Assembly (NCBI RefSeq): GCF_932526225.1
Contig: NC_064040.1
Location: forward strand, 16,177,994 to 16,241,993
From: Nematostella vectensis
Lineage: Eukaryota; Cnidaria; Anthozoa; Actiniaria; Edwardsiidae
Reading direction: 5' to 3'
Length of the DNA stretch: 64,000 nt
Shown here: positions 1 through 10,786 of the stretch, one piece after another
How the letters are laid out: each line of letters begins with the position of its first letter
Position numbering within the stretch: the first letter of the stretch is position 1
Made by a program: the position numbers and the translations under genes
The notes under the pieces: model-generated
Seen by the model: only the letters and a program-made list of their open reading frames with translations
The model's database searches: none
What the model was told of the DNA's origin: nothing

Positions 1-600
1 TTTGGACATCTTGAAATCCGGCCTGGCCTGATTGTACTTACAACACTTCCAGGACACTAGCGGTATGCCTACTTAATTTTGACCTTATATGGTACATTGA
101 CGACGGAATGCCTGAACGATTCCCAGCAATCGTTACACTTATGTCGCCGTTGATTTGCATTATAAAGAAAACTCTTTAAAGGCAAATCGGCTTCCTGTCG
201 AAGCAAATGTAGTTAACAAGATTAAAACTCTCGAAAATATCCCGTTGTTTGCTGGAGAAATTATCGCCACGTTACCTTCTTGATACTTGCTAATGAAAGT
301 GTCAATTTCTGTTTGGCACCGAAACCTAGAACAAAAAACGTAAGTTTGTAATAAAATATCTACAAAATGTATATCTTACCATCCTTTTTATCTGCCAACA
401 AAGCATAGGCAAAAGAATTTCCTTCTTGTAGTAATTATGAAAATGCCGAGAAAAGAAAAAAATATATTTGTTTTGTCAATTTATTAAATGTCAACGCAAA
501 AAATGTAATTAGAGGAATGGCGTTTTGACCAAATTACAAAAACAAAAACAGCGTCATTTTTGGGACGCTTCATCATTTGTTATTTTTTAGCTTAAATCCT
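1..600. other. No recognised gene
   Basis: AT-rich stretch with no recognisable domain. A short plus-strand open segment around 150-280 is not recognised and has no supporting splice signals that I trust. Confidence 0.4.
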
Positions 601-726
601 ATCACACAAGAGCCGAGCCCTCCAAGTTGAAAAGGTCGTTTTTAATTTTCTTTAACAATCCGCCCGGGCTGCCACAAGTCTCCCACTCGAACCCAGGGCC
701 CCGGGGTACTATAAAAACAGGCATAC

Positions 727-1140
727 CGTCCCAACAGGTCATCAATTCTTTCACTGGTAGTGGCAGCGCCATAGTGGTGATTGCCTCTACTTCACTCAGC
801 ATGGGGGTCGACTTTCCTTATGTAAGGTATGTGATCCACTTAGGCCCAGGAAGGACACTTACTGATCACCTACAACAGGCAGGAACAGCTGGGCGTGATT
901 GTGAACCTGCCCACAACATAATTTTACACCAAGGAAAACATTGTAGCCAATGTGAAGGTGCAATCAAGAATGTAGTAAAGAAGACCAATGCATTAGAAAG
1001 TTGCTGCTGTGTCACTTCACTGATAAAGAGTTATCGCTGGAGTCAATGCATGATTGCTGCAACAGATTTCACAAACTATGCAAATGTAGTGGGGAGAACT
1101 CTCACTATCATCATATTGTAAAGCAACATTCTTTGATGCA
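727..1140 (+). pseudogene. RecQ-like DNA helicase C-terminal fragment, frameshifted
   Basis: The plus-strand reading contains the second half of a superfamily 2 helicase core of RecQ type: IVVIASTSLSMGVDFP resembles motif V (ATxAFGMGID in RecQ proteins), and QQAGTAGRD resembles motif VI (QExGRAGRD). After about 1000 the homologous reading moves to another frame, where a cysteine cluster (HDCCNRFHKLCKCSG) resembles the RecQ zinc-binding module. Motif VI has Thr-Ala-Gly where the family has Gly-Arg-Ala-Gly, so the arginine finger is lost. There is no N-terminal ATPase half in the window, and the fragment is broken by at least one frameshift. Multi-copy RecQ-like genes are common in cnidarian assemblies (from memory). 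I read this as a dead partial copy. Confidence 0.6.
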
Positions 1141-1194
1141 TCTGTTACTATGTGTCATGGGTTTTCTAACAGCTTTATTGAATCAGTTGTAGAA

Positions 1195-1860
1195 AGTTCT
1201 CAATAATATTTAGTTTAACTGATGTGATGGAAATTTTTTTTCATCTCCTCTTTTTCTTCCTCTTTTCAAGTTGCTATTACAGTTCTTGAAGTTTTTTATG
1301 AATTGTTTGGGGATTTTTCATAGACAGTGAGCTGTATAGATTAGCAGTACAATCAAGACAAGTAGGATACACAGTCAGGCTCAGATAGTGATTTTTAATT
1401 AGCTATATACAGAATTACTTGCATCATATACTGTACAGTTTGTTTATTGTCTCAAGTTCTTTAGTTTCTGGAATTTCAGCTGAACCTAAAAAAAAGACTA
1501 TACACTTTTAACTGAGGTGCTTCACATCCTAGGTGCATGCTTCTTTATTGGCATCTAACAGTTTCTTTGTATTTAGTAGCAAACCAATTAAAAAACAAAC
1601 TGTTGTGTAAAGGTAAAGACGGCGAATTGAAATAAGATTCCCCGAAAAGTGATACCTTGGTTCCATGCAGTATGAAACACCTATGAAATTATGCAATGTA
1701 TCTGGGTGTGCATTCAAAACCTGTGTACTTGACTGTATTATCTTTAACACTTTATATTATTGTTGAGGAGTTTCATATATACTTTCCATTGTGTGAGTTG
1801 ATTTCGTGCCCATGAAAAGAAATCTCTGTAATCAATATAAATAATATTATCCCTAAAAAT
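1195..1860. other. Intergenic, nothing recognised
   Basis: AT-rich sequence with short, composition-driven ORFs only. No domain, RNA or repeat structure was seen. Confidence 0.4.
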
Positions 1861-1865
1861 TCTTA

Positions 1866-2200
1866 AAGGAGTTCTCTTCCAGGAGAATAAGTAAATACAT
1901 TTCCTTGAACCAGATCATTTGCTATTGAATGAACTGTCACTGCACTATTCTTGATTCCATAATAGCCACCTCGGCGTGACTTGCTACATTCATGGTAAAT
2001 GGTATCCATCACCTTGTTCATTACAGTTATGCTTCTGGCACACTTCTGCGCTGCTGGGGGGGTTATCTTCCCACCCATTGCCTGAAGCAATTTCTTTAAA
2101 TCTAAATTTAGGTGCTCCATATGTAGATCTAGAGGAATATTTCCCCCTTTACTACCCTTCTTATTCAGAAAACGATTGTAAATAAGCAAATATGCCTCTC
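1866..2200 (-). pseudogene. DUF6589-type protein fragment
   Basis: Minus-strand reading with the block NIPLDLHMEHLNLDLKKLL, followed by a conserved helical stretch and ending near PGREL. This matches, from memory, the C-terminal part of the DUF6589 domain, a multi-copy protein family of unknown function that is very abundant in cnidarian and fungal genomes. The upstream (higher-coordinate) part of the frame reads as AT-rich non-homologous sequence, so only the tail of the domain is present. No neighbouring exon with the rest of the domain was found, so this is probably a stranded fragment. Confidence 0.55.
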
Positions 2201-2479
2201 TTTTAGATAGTAGGGTAGTAGCAAAAAAGAGGAGAAGGACATATGCATATTTTGTATGCTTAAACTTATATTCAAACAACAGAATCATCTTGTAGCATCT
2301 GACAAGCCTGTCGCCATCTCATCTCCTTCATTCACAGCAGCCATCATGTTGAAGACAAGGAGCCCACATTGAAACCTTGCACTGTGATAGTTGTAGATGC
2401 CATCCCTTGGAATTTCATTACTGTTGTCAGTAGGGGGGTTCCCAAGTTGCCCTAGTCCTCTCGATGCTGAGTGCTTTCA

Positions 2480-2990
2480 TGCCTTCAAAAACAAAATTAA
2501 ACAGCGGAGCTCCAGGGACTCGCTCAGTGAAATTGATAGTGAGGATTCTCCTAGCCGTCCCACCACGACTCTCATTGATAATATTATCGCGGAATTTCGT
2601 AGAGATATGGACAAGGAAATAAATGTAAACGTGACTAGAGGATTTAGAGGATGAAAACGAGAGTCATGGGAACTTTAACCCGTTGCCTGTTGACTCACCA
2701 GATCTATTGGTGGAGCGACTGGAAGAGTCGAGGGAAGAGATGGCTTTAGAAATACAAGAAGAACGGGAGAGACGCGGAGGTACGGTTAGCGCTGCCGGGA
2801 CTTCTGAAGGAAATATTACGCAAGAAATCAGAGATGCATTTGTTGATGAAATTGGACTAGGAACAATGGATGGGGAACAGTTTCGAGGAGAGCTTCAAGT
2901 TGTGGTGAATTTATCGAGTAGAGTTATTACGGAAGCGGAGTTGTCTTTGTTGTCTAAAGGGCTTAATGTGGCTCTTTCACTTCTATAGAC
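2480..2990 (+). pseudogene. Retroelement ORF N-terminal fragment (RT-associated), frameshifted
   Basis: Two overlapping plus-strand readings (2480-2652 and 2641-2988) form one acidic, charged segment that ends in VVNLSSRVITEAELSLLSKG. That phrase resembles, from memory, the conserved stretch just upstream of the reverse transcriptase in cnidarian and fish Penelope/LINE-like ORFs. The reading changes frame near 2635 and decays after 2985, before any RT motif. No RT or endonuclease follows. Assignment to a specific retroelement class is uncertain. Confidence 0.4.
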
Positions 2991-3310
2991 ACCTGAATAG
3001 CCTTAAAATATAATTATTGATCTCATATCCATCGAAAAAATCACTGAAATCCATCAAAATATCTTTTTTGGTGAATTTTCAAAATTCCCGCTTCTTTACA
3101 CTTTTATGCTACACCCTGTCCGACAGCATGTAAATCGGCTCAATACAATTAGCCAATCATAGCGAGGTAAAAACAATAGGCTTTCCGTCCACTTCCGGTT
3201 GTGACGTCAAAACAGGAACCCAAAATCTCACACTTCCAAGTAGTTCTTAGTTACTAGCAGTACGGATAGCTTTGAGCTAGAGAAAAATAAGATACGATCT
3301 CCTTAAAAAC

Positions 3311-4535
3311 GTGCTATTTTTATTGCAAACTGATAATGATTCGTCCACTGCATCATCATCTGCTTATAAACCGAGTTCCCAATCAGATACGCATGAGTTT
3401 GAGCCGGGCGCTGGACCTTCGAATCAGATAGAAAGTGACTCGGAATCGGAAGAGAACGGATATGCTGGTGAGCCAATAGCCGATCCAGGATGGCTGCACA
3501 CCTACGAAACTGAACAGGAACAAAAGAGAGAAATGGAAGAAGATCTCAATAAACCACTCACAGAAGCACGAGATGGCGAATGGTACGAACTACTCGGTAG
3601 TTGGAATCTCATACCTCGTTGCCTTTGACCAGTTAGGTCGCTGAGTTGTGATACCAATATTTACCTATCTTTTTTCACTAGGTGTAAATACGAAAATTGT
3701 AACACGGAATTCGTAAGAAATATTAACGAATGTTATTGTGTACCGAGTTAGAAGGCTGCGTGAAAGCACTGCAGAGCGATCTTGTTGTACAAGATTTAGA
3801 ACCATGCACTAAACTAAAGTGCGTAACCGAACACCCAGGATTTGCTCCGGTGTGCCTGGACAAATGGAGCCTGAGAATGGCAGCAAAAAAGTTGCGCCGA
3901 AGAGATAAGGAAATATACAAGCAGACCGGGACAGAAGAAAGGTATGTATTCCTTTTAGAAGCGCAATTATTATTCACTGGCTACTTGGCGCGTTTTGCTT
4001 TTCCTTCTAATTTGTTCTTTGTTATGATATGGCATTGATAAACAAGTTCTGATCCGCGCAAACACCAAAATCATTGCTTTTGTAAAAAATAATAATTTCT
4101 AGTCATATCTAATTTCATATCAGTCTCATTTCATTTCAGTCATATCTAATTAAAGACACAAAATTTATTCTACTCTTGATGCTTTTGCTGGAACTAAAAA
4201 GCCCATTTCATGTTAGAGTTCGTGGTTAGGGTACACATGGCGCCAGCTCTGTAATAACATGTTCTTGTTGCATAAATCAAATAGATAAATAATGTTCAAA
4301 TAGATCTCGTCTTGTATGTGATTTTCCCTTGAAATCTATTCCACCTCTAACCGCTGCTCGCTTTTATTATAGACTGCTCAGGGCTTTAGCCTACAGGGAG
4401 TTTACTAGGCTAATTTATGGAATCATGGGAAGGAAAAGAATTCCACTACCTGCATGTGCATACCATGCCATACGCCGGACATTTCCAATGGCTGAAGATG
4501 ATGACGGTGCTGGTTTTGAACTAAGAGATGATTAA
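3311..4535 (+). pseudogene. P2X7-C-terminal-domain-like protein, three exons, one frameshift
   Basis: Three exons with coherent splice phases. Exon 1 runs to 3582 (donor gtacga), giving the last two bases of a Trp codon. Exon 2 is 3682-3941 (acceptor tttttcactag, donor gtatgt). Exon 3 is 4373-4535 (acceptor ttttattatag). The order is an acidic N-terminus, then a cysteine-rich module (W-C-K-Y-E-N-C, an E-C-Y-C pair, then the CVTEHPGFAPVCL block), then ALAYREFTRLIYGIMGR and PACAYHAIRRTFP. That order matches the zinc-binding intracellular domain first seen at the C-terminus of P2X7 receptors and found as stand-alone multi-copy genes in cnidarians and sponges. In exon 2 the frame shifts near 3731, so this copy would not be read through unless that is an assembly error. 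No ATG was found for exon 1 (the first possible start is GTG at 3311), so a 5' exon may be missing. Confidence 0.6.
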
Positions 4536-4539
4536 TTCC

Positions 4540-5230
4540 CATTTATTTTCGTTGTTCATTGATTTGGATATTGGAATTATTTCCATGTGTATGTTTTATT
4601 TATTATTGGTGCTTTCAGTAAAAGAAACTCTCCCAAATTGTTATCGATTCAAGTATAAATCGTTATAAGGTGGTAGGAAAAGACAATGCTTTTTCTTTAC
4701 ATCAATTATAGCTGCCAGTTATTTATTTATTTTTAAGTGCAAATAACTAAACAATGAATCCTATTTCTATTTCCTTACATATGTTTAAAAAATTGAACCC
4801 CAGATTTATTATAATAAATTGAATTTTTATAGCTGACAGTCTACAACACATTTCACAGAATGTAGAGTGGTTGTCATTAATCCATGAATCAAGTGTACAT
4901 ACGATATTTACCTGTATAAGCACTGCAGCACCCTTATTATTTTCTGCCTTCTAATGAGCAAAGCCTCAATCTATTTCTAAACCTATTTTTGATTTCTGGG
5001 ACAGGTGGAGATATTCTTGTGACCTTTCATAGGAAAATGGCAAGTGGTGCACCGTCTCTCTTTGCCACTTACAGCTGCTACTTGTCTTGGGGGTTCTAAA
5101 GAAACTATAAAAGTGAAAGACTGGAATTAGTTAAATATTTTTTACCCAACCTCATGCATACATGCATAAATGTTTAACTTGCCAAAGGCACATGGCTATA
5201 TGGCTTGTCTATACACATATGCTTTTGAGT
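4540..5230. other. Intergenic, nothing recognised
   Basis: AT-rich DNA downstream of the P2X7-like exons. It contains an AATAAA-like hexamer near 4807 but no other feature. Confidence 0.35.
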
Positions 5231-5287
5231 TCAATCATAATTCTGTACTGCTAACCAGTAGAGTAGAAAGAGAGAGAAAAATCAAAC

Positions 5288-6610
5288 CTGGAGCAACTGG
5301 TTGTTCAGTAGGAGGCACATCTGTGATGGTCATTTTTTGTCTCTTTGAATGCCTTTCCAAGGCCACCTCTCTTGACTCTCTCCCCATCATAGAGACCATT
5401 GGCTCTGGTGTCAGCTCCTGTAGTTCATTTATTGCTGAAGCCCGCTCATCTTTACTCGATTGTAGCAGGAACATGTACAGTTCATCTACATAGTCTGCAA
5501 TAAATTATTTGGTTGGATTGATAATTGTTTTCAATTCAAAGGCCTTTAGCTTTTACTAGTTATGTATTTTCTTGGTATTAGAACATTTAACTCATCAACG
5601 CTAGATGAGTTGGCGGGCCGGTGCCCAATGGAGATTGCCATGTCACATCAGAGTAAAACATAAATAGATCCAGAGATATATTGATATTGGGATTTGATCA
5701 TTATAAAAATCTAACAAACCTCAGGTACAGATGTGGTGTTATCAAAGGGCTCAATCTCAGCGTCACTTCAAGCAGTGGCTAAAGCAGTCTATAAAAAAAG
5801 TGTAGCAAAAACATATATAAAGAAATAAAATAGGAGTTTTTATAATAAAAAAAACCCTGACTTACCTCAGGCGCGGATGAAGTTGACGGGATGGCCCAAG
5901 TTTCAGGCATAAACAAACCAGTGCTAACATCAGTCTGCAAAATAAATACAGCAAAATATAGGGTCAGAGCCTAAACATAGTGTAGATGAAACAATCACCC
6001 ACAAAAAATACTGATACACGGAGATTATCAATGTAAAAGACTTGCTAACCTGAGGTGCAGATGAAGGGATGGCCCACGCGCCAGGCCCAAACAAACTCTC
6101 TGCGCGTTCCTTCGCTGCTTTCACCCTCTAAACAATTGAAACCTTTTGCAAGTTTAGAAGGCATATAGACTTGAGTATGGCGAACTAATCGCTTACGAAA
6201 TCACTGTTTCTGTCATTCACGATAAATTTGTAAATATAGATATCAACTCACCACTCTTTTGGTGCGTTTTGTTGGGGGAGCTGTCTCCTCGTCTGCCCTT
6301 CTCATATGTACGGTCGTCAAACAGACACGCCGAAATCTTCTACTTTCAGCCGCTTTTTCCTCAGCTCACCAGCATACACGTTTGGAAAATCGTTCGGCAA
6401 AAAGTGCTTTGAGCAGATCGATGCAGTTGTACCTGGCTTCCATACTCGATTCCCCTTTGCCTGTCTTCTCGAATTCACGAAATCGATCTAGCGCCTTCTA
6501 CGACTCTTTGCCTCGGGTCGGTCGTCACCATAAAATGGTATCAGATGCAGGGATATCCCTTTTTGCGACGGTACATTGCCACAACCGAATACAATGCACC
6601 GATTGGGCAT
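5288..6610 (-). pseudogene. THAP-domain gene with small symmetric exons, disrupted
   Basis: The minus-strand ATG at 6610 opens a THAP zinc-finger reading: a CIVFGC pair near the start, then VWKPGTTASICSKHF, giving the C2CH ligands of THAP DNA-binding domains (C-x4-C, later C-x2-H). Codon 41 is TAG (6488-6490), where the THAP family has its invariant tryptophan region (RRR-stop-IDFVNSRR), so the domain is interrupted. Downstream are exon-like blocks with good splice signals: 6127-6050 (78 bp, phase 0-0), 5934-5866 (69 bp, 0-0), 5788-5720 (69 bp, 0-0, one in-frame TGA) and 5494-5288. The first two small exons share a W-A-I-P-S core and end in A-P-Q or A-P-E, which suggests tandem exon duplication. 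The last block has a coiled, charged sequence (MVSMMGRESREVALERH). Phase into the last block does not match, so a further exon is missing or lost. Confidence 0.45.
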
Positions 6611-6634
6611 TTTCGTCGATCAAAAACCTTTTTT

Positions 6635-8300
6635 CTACGTAAAAAATCTGTAATAAATCGCACTGGTTTCGCTATGGTCTTGTAGAAGTCGCATGAACGC
6701 TGTTGTTTTGAGAATGTGCGAGTCACTTTCGTTCCTGATATGACGTAAACCCCTCGTTCCAGTCATCCTCGGCGCGTTTGTTACCGCGTGGAGACTGATG
6801 CTGATCGAAAATGAAAGAGGGCCAAGCGAAAACTTAAGAAGTTCTCGCAAGTCCATTTCCCTGGATTGAGCTATCACAAGTAGACGTGAAAACAAGTCTC
6901 TGTCTGCTTTGATGATGACATCTCCAGCAACTTTGATCTTCCTTGTAACAGTGCTGAATCCTGGAACGTTCAGTCTCGATATGGTGTCATACACAGAGCC
7001 CGTGCTGTTGATAAGACGCTCCTTGATGTAAGCTTTAGACGCTTGCCTTCCCTTGTCATAAGCACCAAGAATGCCTTGTGTCACAGGTTCAGGGACCGTC
7101 AATCCAGAATCAATATGAAAGAGATAAGCGTCATCCTCGGCAGCAAATGTATTCGACCAATTGGTAAGTAGTGACACTACACTTTGCACGTCGGCTTCAT
7201 CTCTTGCCATTCTTGCTTTTCCGGTCTCTTTCACACCAAACTCACTCTCGATTCTCGAACACCCCGTCATTTCCCGGCAATTCTGTGTGACCTCTGCACG
7301 CTCGTGAGATGTTAGGATCCATCGCTGGACCGCGGATTTGTTTACAGTGAAGCCAATGATGCCTCCCTTTGACTTTGTGTCACAGTTGATGGTTTGTTCT
7401 ATGGTCTGATCTACTGCAAGCTGACCAAAACCATTAGATGCCCTTCGTTGAACAACAAAGTCTCCTGAATTGAATGCATCATGGGTGTACGGGTGCTTCT
7501 CTTCCGTGTGTGCGGTCATAGGCGAAATACCCATGGCAGCATGTCCCTCACACAAGCCAGATACAAGCTCCAATTTCCCTCTCGGGTTGCTCTGATGAAC
7601 CTCAGCAAGAGGGTCACCATTTCTATGTACGAGTTCCAGTATTTGCTCATCTTCCCGGGGGATGAAGCGCTGAATTTCTGGAATGACGTGAACAGTGCCC
7701 TCAACTCAGACTCAACAAGAGACTGAATTTCCTCAGGTGATGGTCCCTCTTGTCCAAAGAATGACGCTTTCAACTGCGTCCAATTTTGCTTCTTTTCGTC
7801 GGACGTTCTGTAGCTTTGGACCAGCTGAGGCGTAACAGTGCTTCAAGAACTACTTTGTGTACACGGATACTTCGGTTGTAGTGCTTCCCCCCTAGAACAC
7901 CCCTGAAAGATCCACTTCCCACGAGCCTTGACTCTAAAATGAGGTCACACCTCACAAAGTCCACCGTCCGCAAAGCGTTTTCCTAAAACAGCTAGAAACA
8001 TGCAACCAACATGAAACTCTCCCATCCGCAAAACAACTGTACTGAATTCTTCTTGACGCTTCCACACTATTTCCAGAGCCTTTGCGTATATCGCTTGATC
8101 AAGCACGATGACGGTACCAGGGAGGCCAAGACACTCGGTAATAGCGACTGATGGCTTCAGCATCGTATAAATCTTAGAAAGGTCTGTTGATGAGGCGTCA
8201 ATCATCTGAAGATATCCGATTTCACTCTTAGATGGGACAATATTCTTGTTTGCGACGGTGTTGTAGCCAGTCCAACTTGGAACTGACTGATTCTTGCTTG
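6635..8300 (-). pseudogene. Multi-copy cnidarian protein of unknown function, broken into frames
   Basis: Minus-strand readings in several frames form one protein: 8300-7945 (TVIVLDQAIYAKALEIVWKR, GEFHVGCMFLAVLGKRFADG), 7960-7770 (SGSFRGVLGGKHYNRSIRVH), 7773-7516 and 7573-6635 (GQLAVDQTIEQTINCDTKSK, FTVNKSAVQRWILTSHERAE). I recognise the phrases as belonging to a large cnidarian family of uncharacterised proteins, often transposon-associated, but I cannot name a domain or reaction. At least three frame changes separate the blocks, so it is not translatable as it stands. The 312-residue open part covers the C-terminal half. Confidence 0.5.
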
Positions 8301-8662
8301 ATTCTGCTGAGTCCTCTGTAACAAATGGAAAATGGCATTAGGTAGACAGTGTAGTGTGTGTGGCTTTAGCCAACTCTAGTTTTTTTTCTATTGTGAAATA
8401 TTAATTTCCAAACGTGTTTGATTAGCATCAGTTTATACAATGATAAGATACAATAATCTAATTAAATAGTTTCACCGTGGTCCAGGTTATTGAGCATTAC
8501 CTCTACTTTACGATGACCTTGTCAGAAACTAGGCAGTCTTTGCACATTGGAGATTCGTTCACATCAGACTGGTCGCGGAAAATGTGATCGAGGACCTTAT
8601 CATTATACGGGCTCAGCCAACATCTCCGTCCAGCATTGTAGTGGAGAACCTTGAAGATAAGG

Positions 8663-8820
8663 AAACGGGGTAGCCTTCTCCGCAGGCGTCTCTGAACGTT
8701 AGAAACCGAGACTCGGGATTCCTGTGGTCGACATATTCCTTTGTTAAGGGGGGGAGGGGACAATGCCAAAAACGGAAAAAGGGGAAAGAGAGAAACCCAA
8801 AGAATGTGGACCACGTTTGG
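8663..8820 (-). repeat. Dispersed repeat fragment related to 20851-21021
   Basis: The tagccttctccgcaggcgtc start, the gaaaccgag core and the cctgtggtcgacatattc stretch match, in reverse orientation, parts of the inner inverted-repeat element at 20851-21021. Only one end is clear here. Confidence 0.5.
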
Positions 8821-8829
8821 TACCCGTTC

Positions 8830-9120
8830 GGTACCCCACCCCCCAGAGATTCAAGTTTTGCTCAGTTCAAGTTCTTGCACTTTTCTTCAACTGACTTTTG
8901 GCTGACAATCGATACAAACCGCTTCGTTCCAAAATACCAAGTACTTAGTAAAGGATACAGAAAGGTGCAACAAGAGGTTAAAAAAAATGAAATCGAAGAA
9001 AAGACATCAAAACTACATGTATTGAGAAAATATTTAGAAGATTAAGAAGCAAAGCTGGTCGTGGCGTGAAGTCGGGTAGCGACATTTCAAAATCAAAGTG
9101 GCATAACACTGATCGAAGAG
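8830..9120. other. Intergenic
   Basis: Short lysine-rich open segment ending near 9045. Not recognised. Confidence 0.3.
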
Positions 9121-9124
9121 AGAC

Positions 9125-10480
9125 GATGACAACTCCTCGTGGCACAAAACGAAAGGGTAAGTTTTGTAAATTAATATATGTTTTAGAATGCATTGATTGA
9201 AGTTCTTTACGATTTAAGAAGATTGTTGTTGAATGGTCGATCGCTCTTCTTTCTAGTTCGACAACCTAAACATCACTACCAAGCGACTCTAACAGAAATT
9301 ATACGAGTAAATATTGAGGGAAAAAAGGGTCAATAGGCTCTACACAGATGAACTTCTGGCTCGACTGAGACAATACCCGGCCCTCAAAACCGTCGACAGT
9401 AAATGGCTTCTTGAATCCGTAACAAGGAACTTCAAGAAAGTGGCCAAGCGCACCGGAAAGGGCACAAACAGAAAGTGGAGTACAGTCTTGTTTGGTTACA
9501 AGGACCACAAACCCCTTGACTTTTCCAGTGAAACAGTATGAGTACATAAGAATAATATATGTATTTATTTTAAATAAGCTACTATGAAGATCTGGTTCTG
9601 GTGGAAACGACGAATGTGAGAAGCAGTGAGAATAAGTTAACTTTGTCTTTCAATACAGTCAACTATGTTTACTTTTATTATATATAGTTTCCACTGTCTC
9701 ATAAGTAACTTAATGTTTATTTTGTGTGAATGCATCCCTCGTAAAAAGCTTTTCCTTTCTATTAAGCCCTACTTTCTAAAATTTTGTTATTTTCTGTCAG
9801 ACCTAGAATAAAGCCCCATCTACACTAACAATTTTTAGTTGACAATTTTTATTTGACAACTATATTTGTTAGCATCTACACTAGCAACTTTTTTCAAGTG
9901 TAACAATATTTAATTGCCAAGAAAAAGCAAACCTGCTAGCTTATGGACACATAAAAATTGCTGACTTTGCCCTGTATACACGCAAATAAAAATTGTCACA
10001 TAAAAAGTTGTCAACTAAAACTTGTAAGTGTAAATATGGCTTAAACCAACCATTGGTTGAAGTTTTGACAGAAAGCACCTATAACACAGTAGTAATGCTA
10101 AAAAATAAAGCTCGTTTACTTCAGAAAATAGTAATTTGTGTGATATGCTTACTAAGGTCACGCTACAGCAAGCGATGCTGCTTCACCAGAGAGAAATCTC
10201 GCTAAAGATTCACGGCGGCAAAGACTGCTGTTTGGAGGTACAGTATGACTTACAATATTCTTATCATTTTCTACTGAATGATCCCATTCACAATGTGCCC
10301 TCTTATATACCTTCACTCCTTTACATTCTTATTCAAATAAAGAAGTTATTTACAGTTTGGTTTGAGAATCATAACAAAAAATTATTTTAACTTTTACACT
10401 GAAGATGGCGACCAAGATCAAGAGCTGGACGTACCAGTTCAAGAACTTCAGGATGAACTGAGTGAAATGAACATTTCAAA
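9125..10480 (+). pseudogene. Exon-like blocks of an unrecognised host-type gene
   Basis: Small exons can be proposed on the plus strand: ATG at 9125 to a donor near 9155 (cgaaag g|gtaag, phase 1); an exon from 9256 (acceptor ctttctag, phase 1) reading VRQPKHHYQATLTEIIRVNI, then after a one-base shift in an A-run KTVDSKWLLESVTRNFKKVA to about 9540; and 10399-10480 (acceptor near cactgaag, donor gtaccg) reading DVPVQELQDELSEMNISK. Phases agree at the first junction. The product is basic at the N-terminus and acidic later, and I do not recognise the family. A MITE at 9811-10042 lies in the presumed intron. It may be the 5' part of the gene whose later blocks lie at 10787-12137. Confidence 0.3.
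9811..10042. mobile_element. MITE, 232 bp, with about 45-bp inverted ends
   Basis: The left end (aagccccatctacactaaca, then ttttagttgac) is the imperfect reverse complement of the right end (gtcaactaaaac, then ttgtaagtgtaaatatggctt). There is no coding capacity, and the interior is AT-rich. This is the typical form of a non-autonomous DNA transposon. Confidence 0.7.
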
Positions 10481-10786
10481 AGGTACCGTTTTTAAAGTTG
10501 TTGAAGTAAAAATACTAATTTGAAGGAAAATTCAGTTAGTTATCTAAATAGGCTAAACTGAAACACTTAAAAATAAGCTATTATTTTTAGTTAGGGCTGA
10601 CACTGTTTCTGATTATGCACCTTTTGTCTGTTTATATCAGATTGTATTATAGTATGATCAAAAAACAACACTTTTAGAGCTTGTACCCTCTACATCTCCA
10701 GCACAATAAAGATTTTAAGTACCAACATTTCATCCGGTGATCCTGAAGACTGTGCTGAGATGTGAAACAGTGAACTGGCTGAAAGA

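Noticed and set aside
8503..8814. 103-residue minus-strand ORF
   Set aside because: It crosses the boundary of a dispersed repeat and has a low-complexity start. Only the part near 8640-8500 looks exon-like, and I could not link it to a gene.
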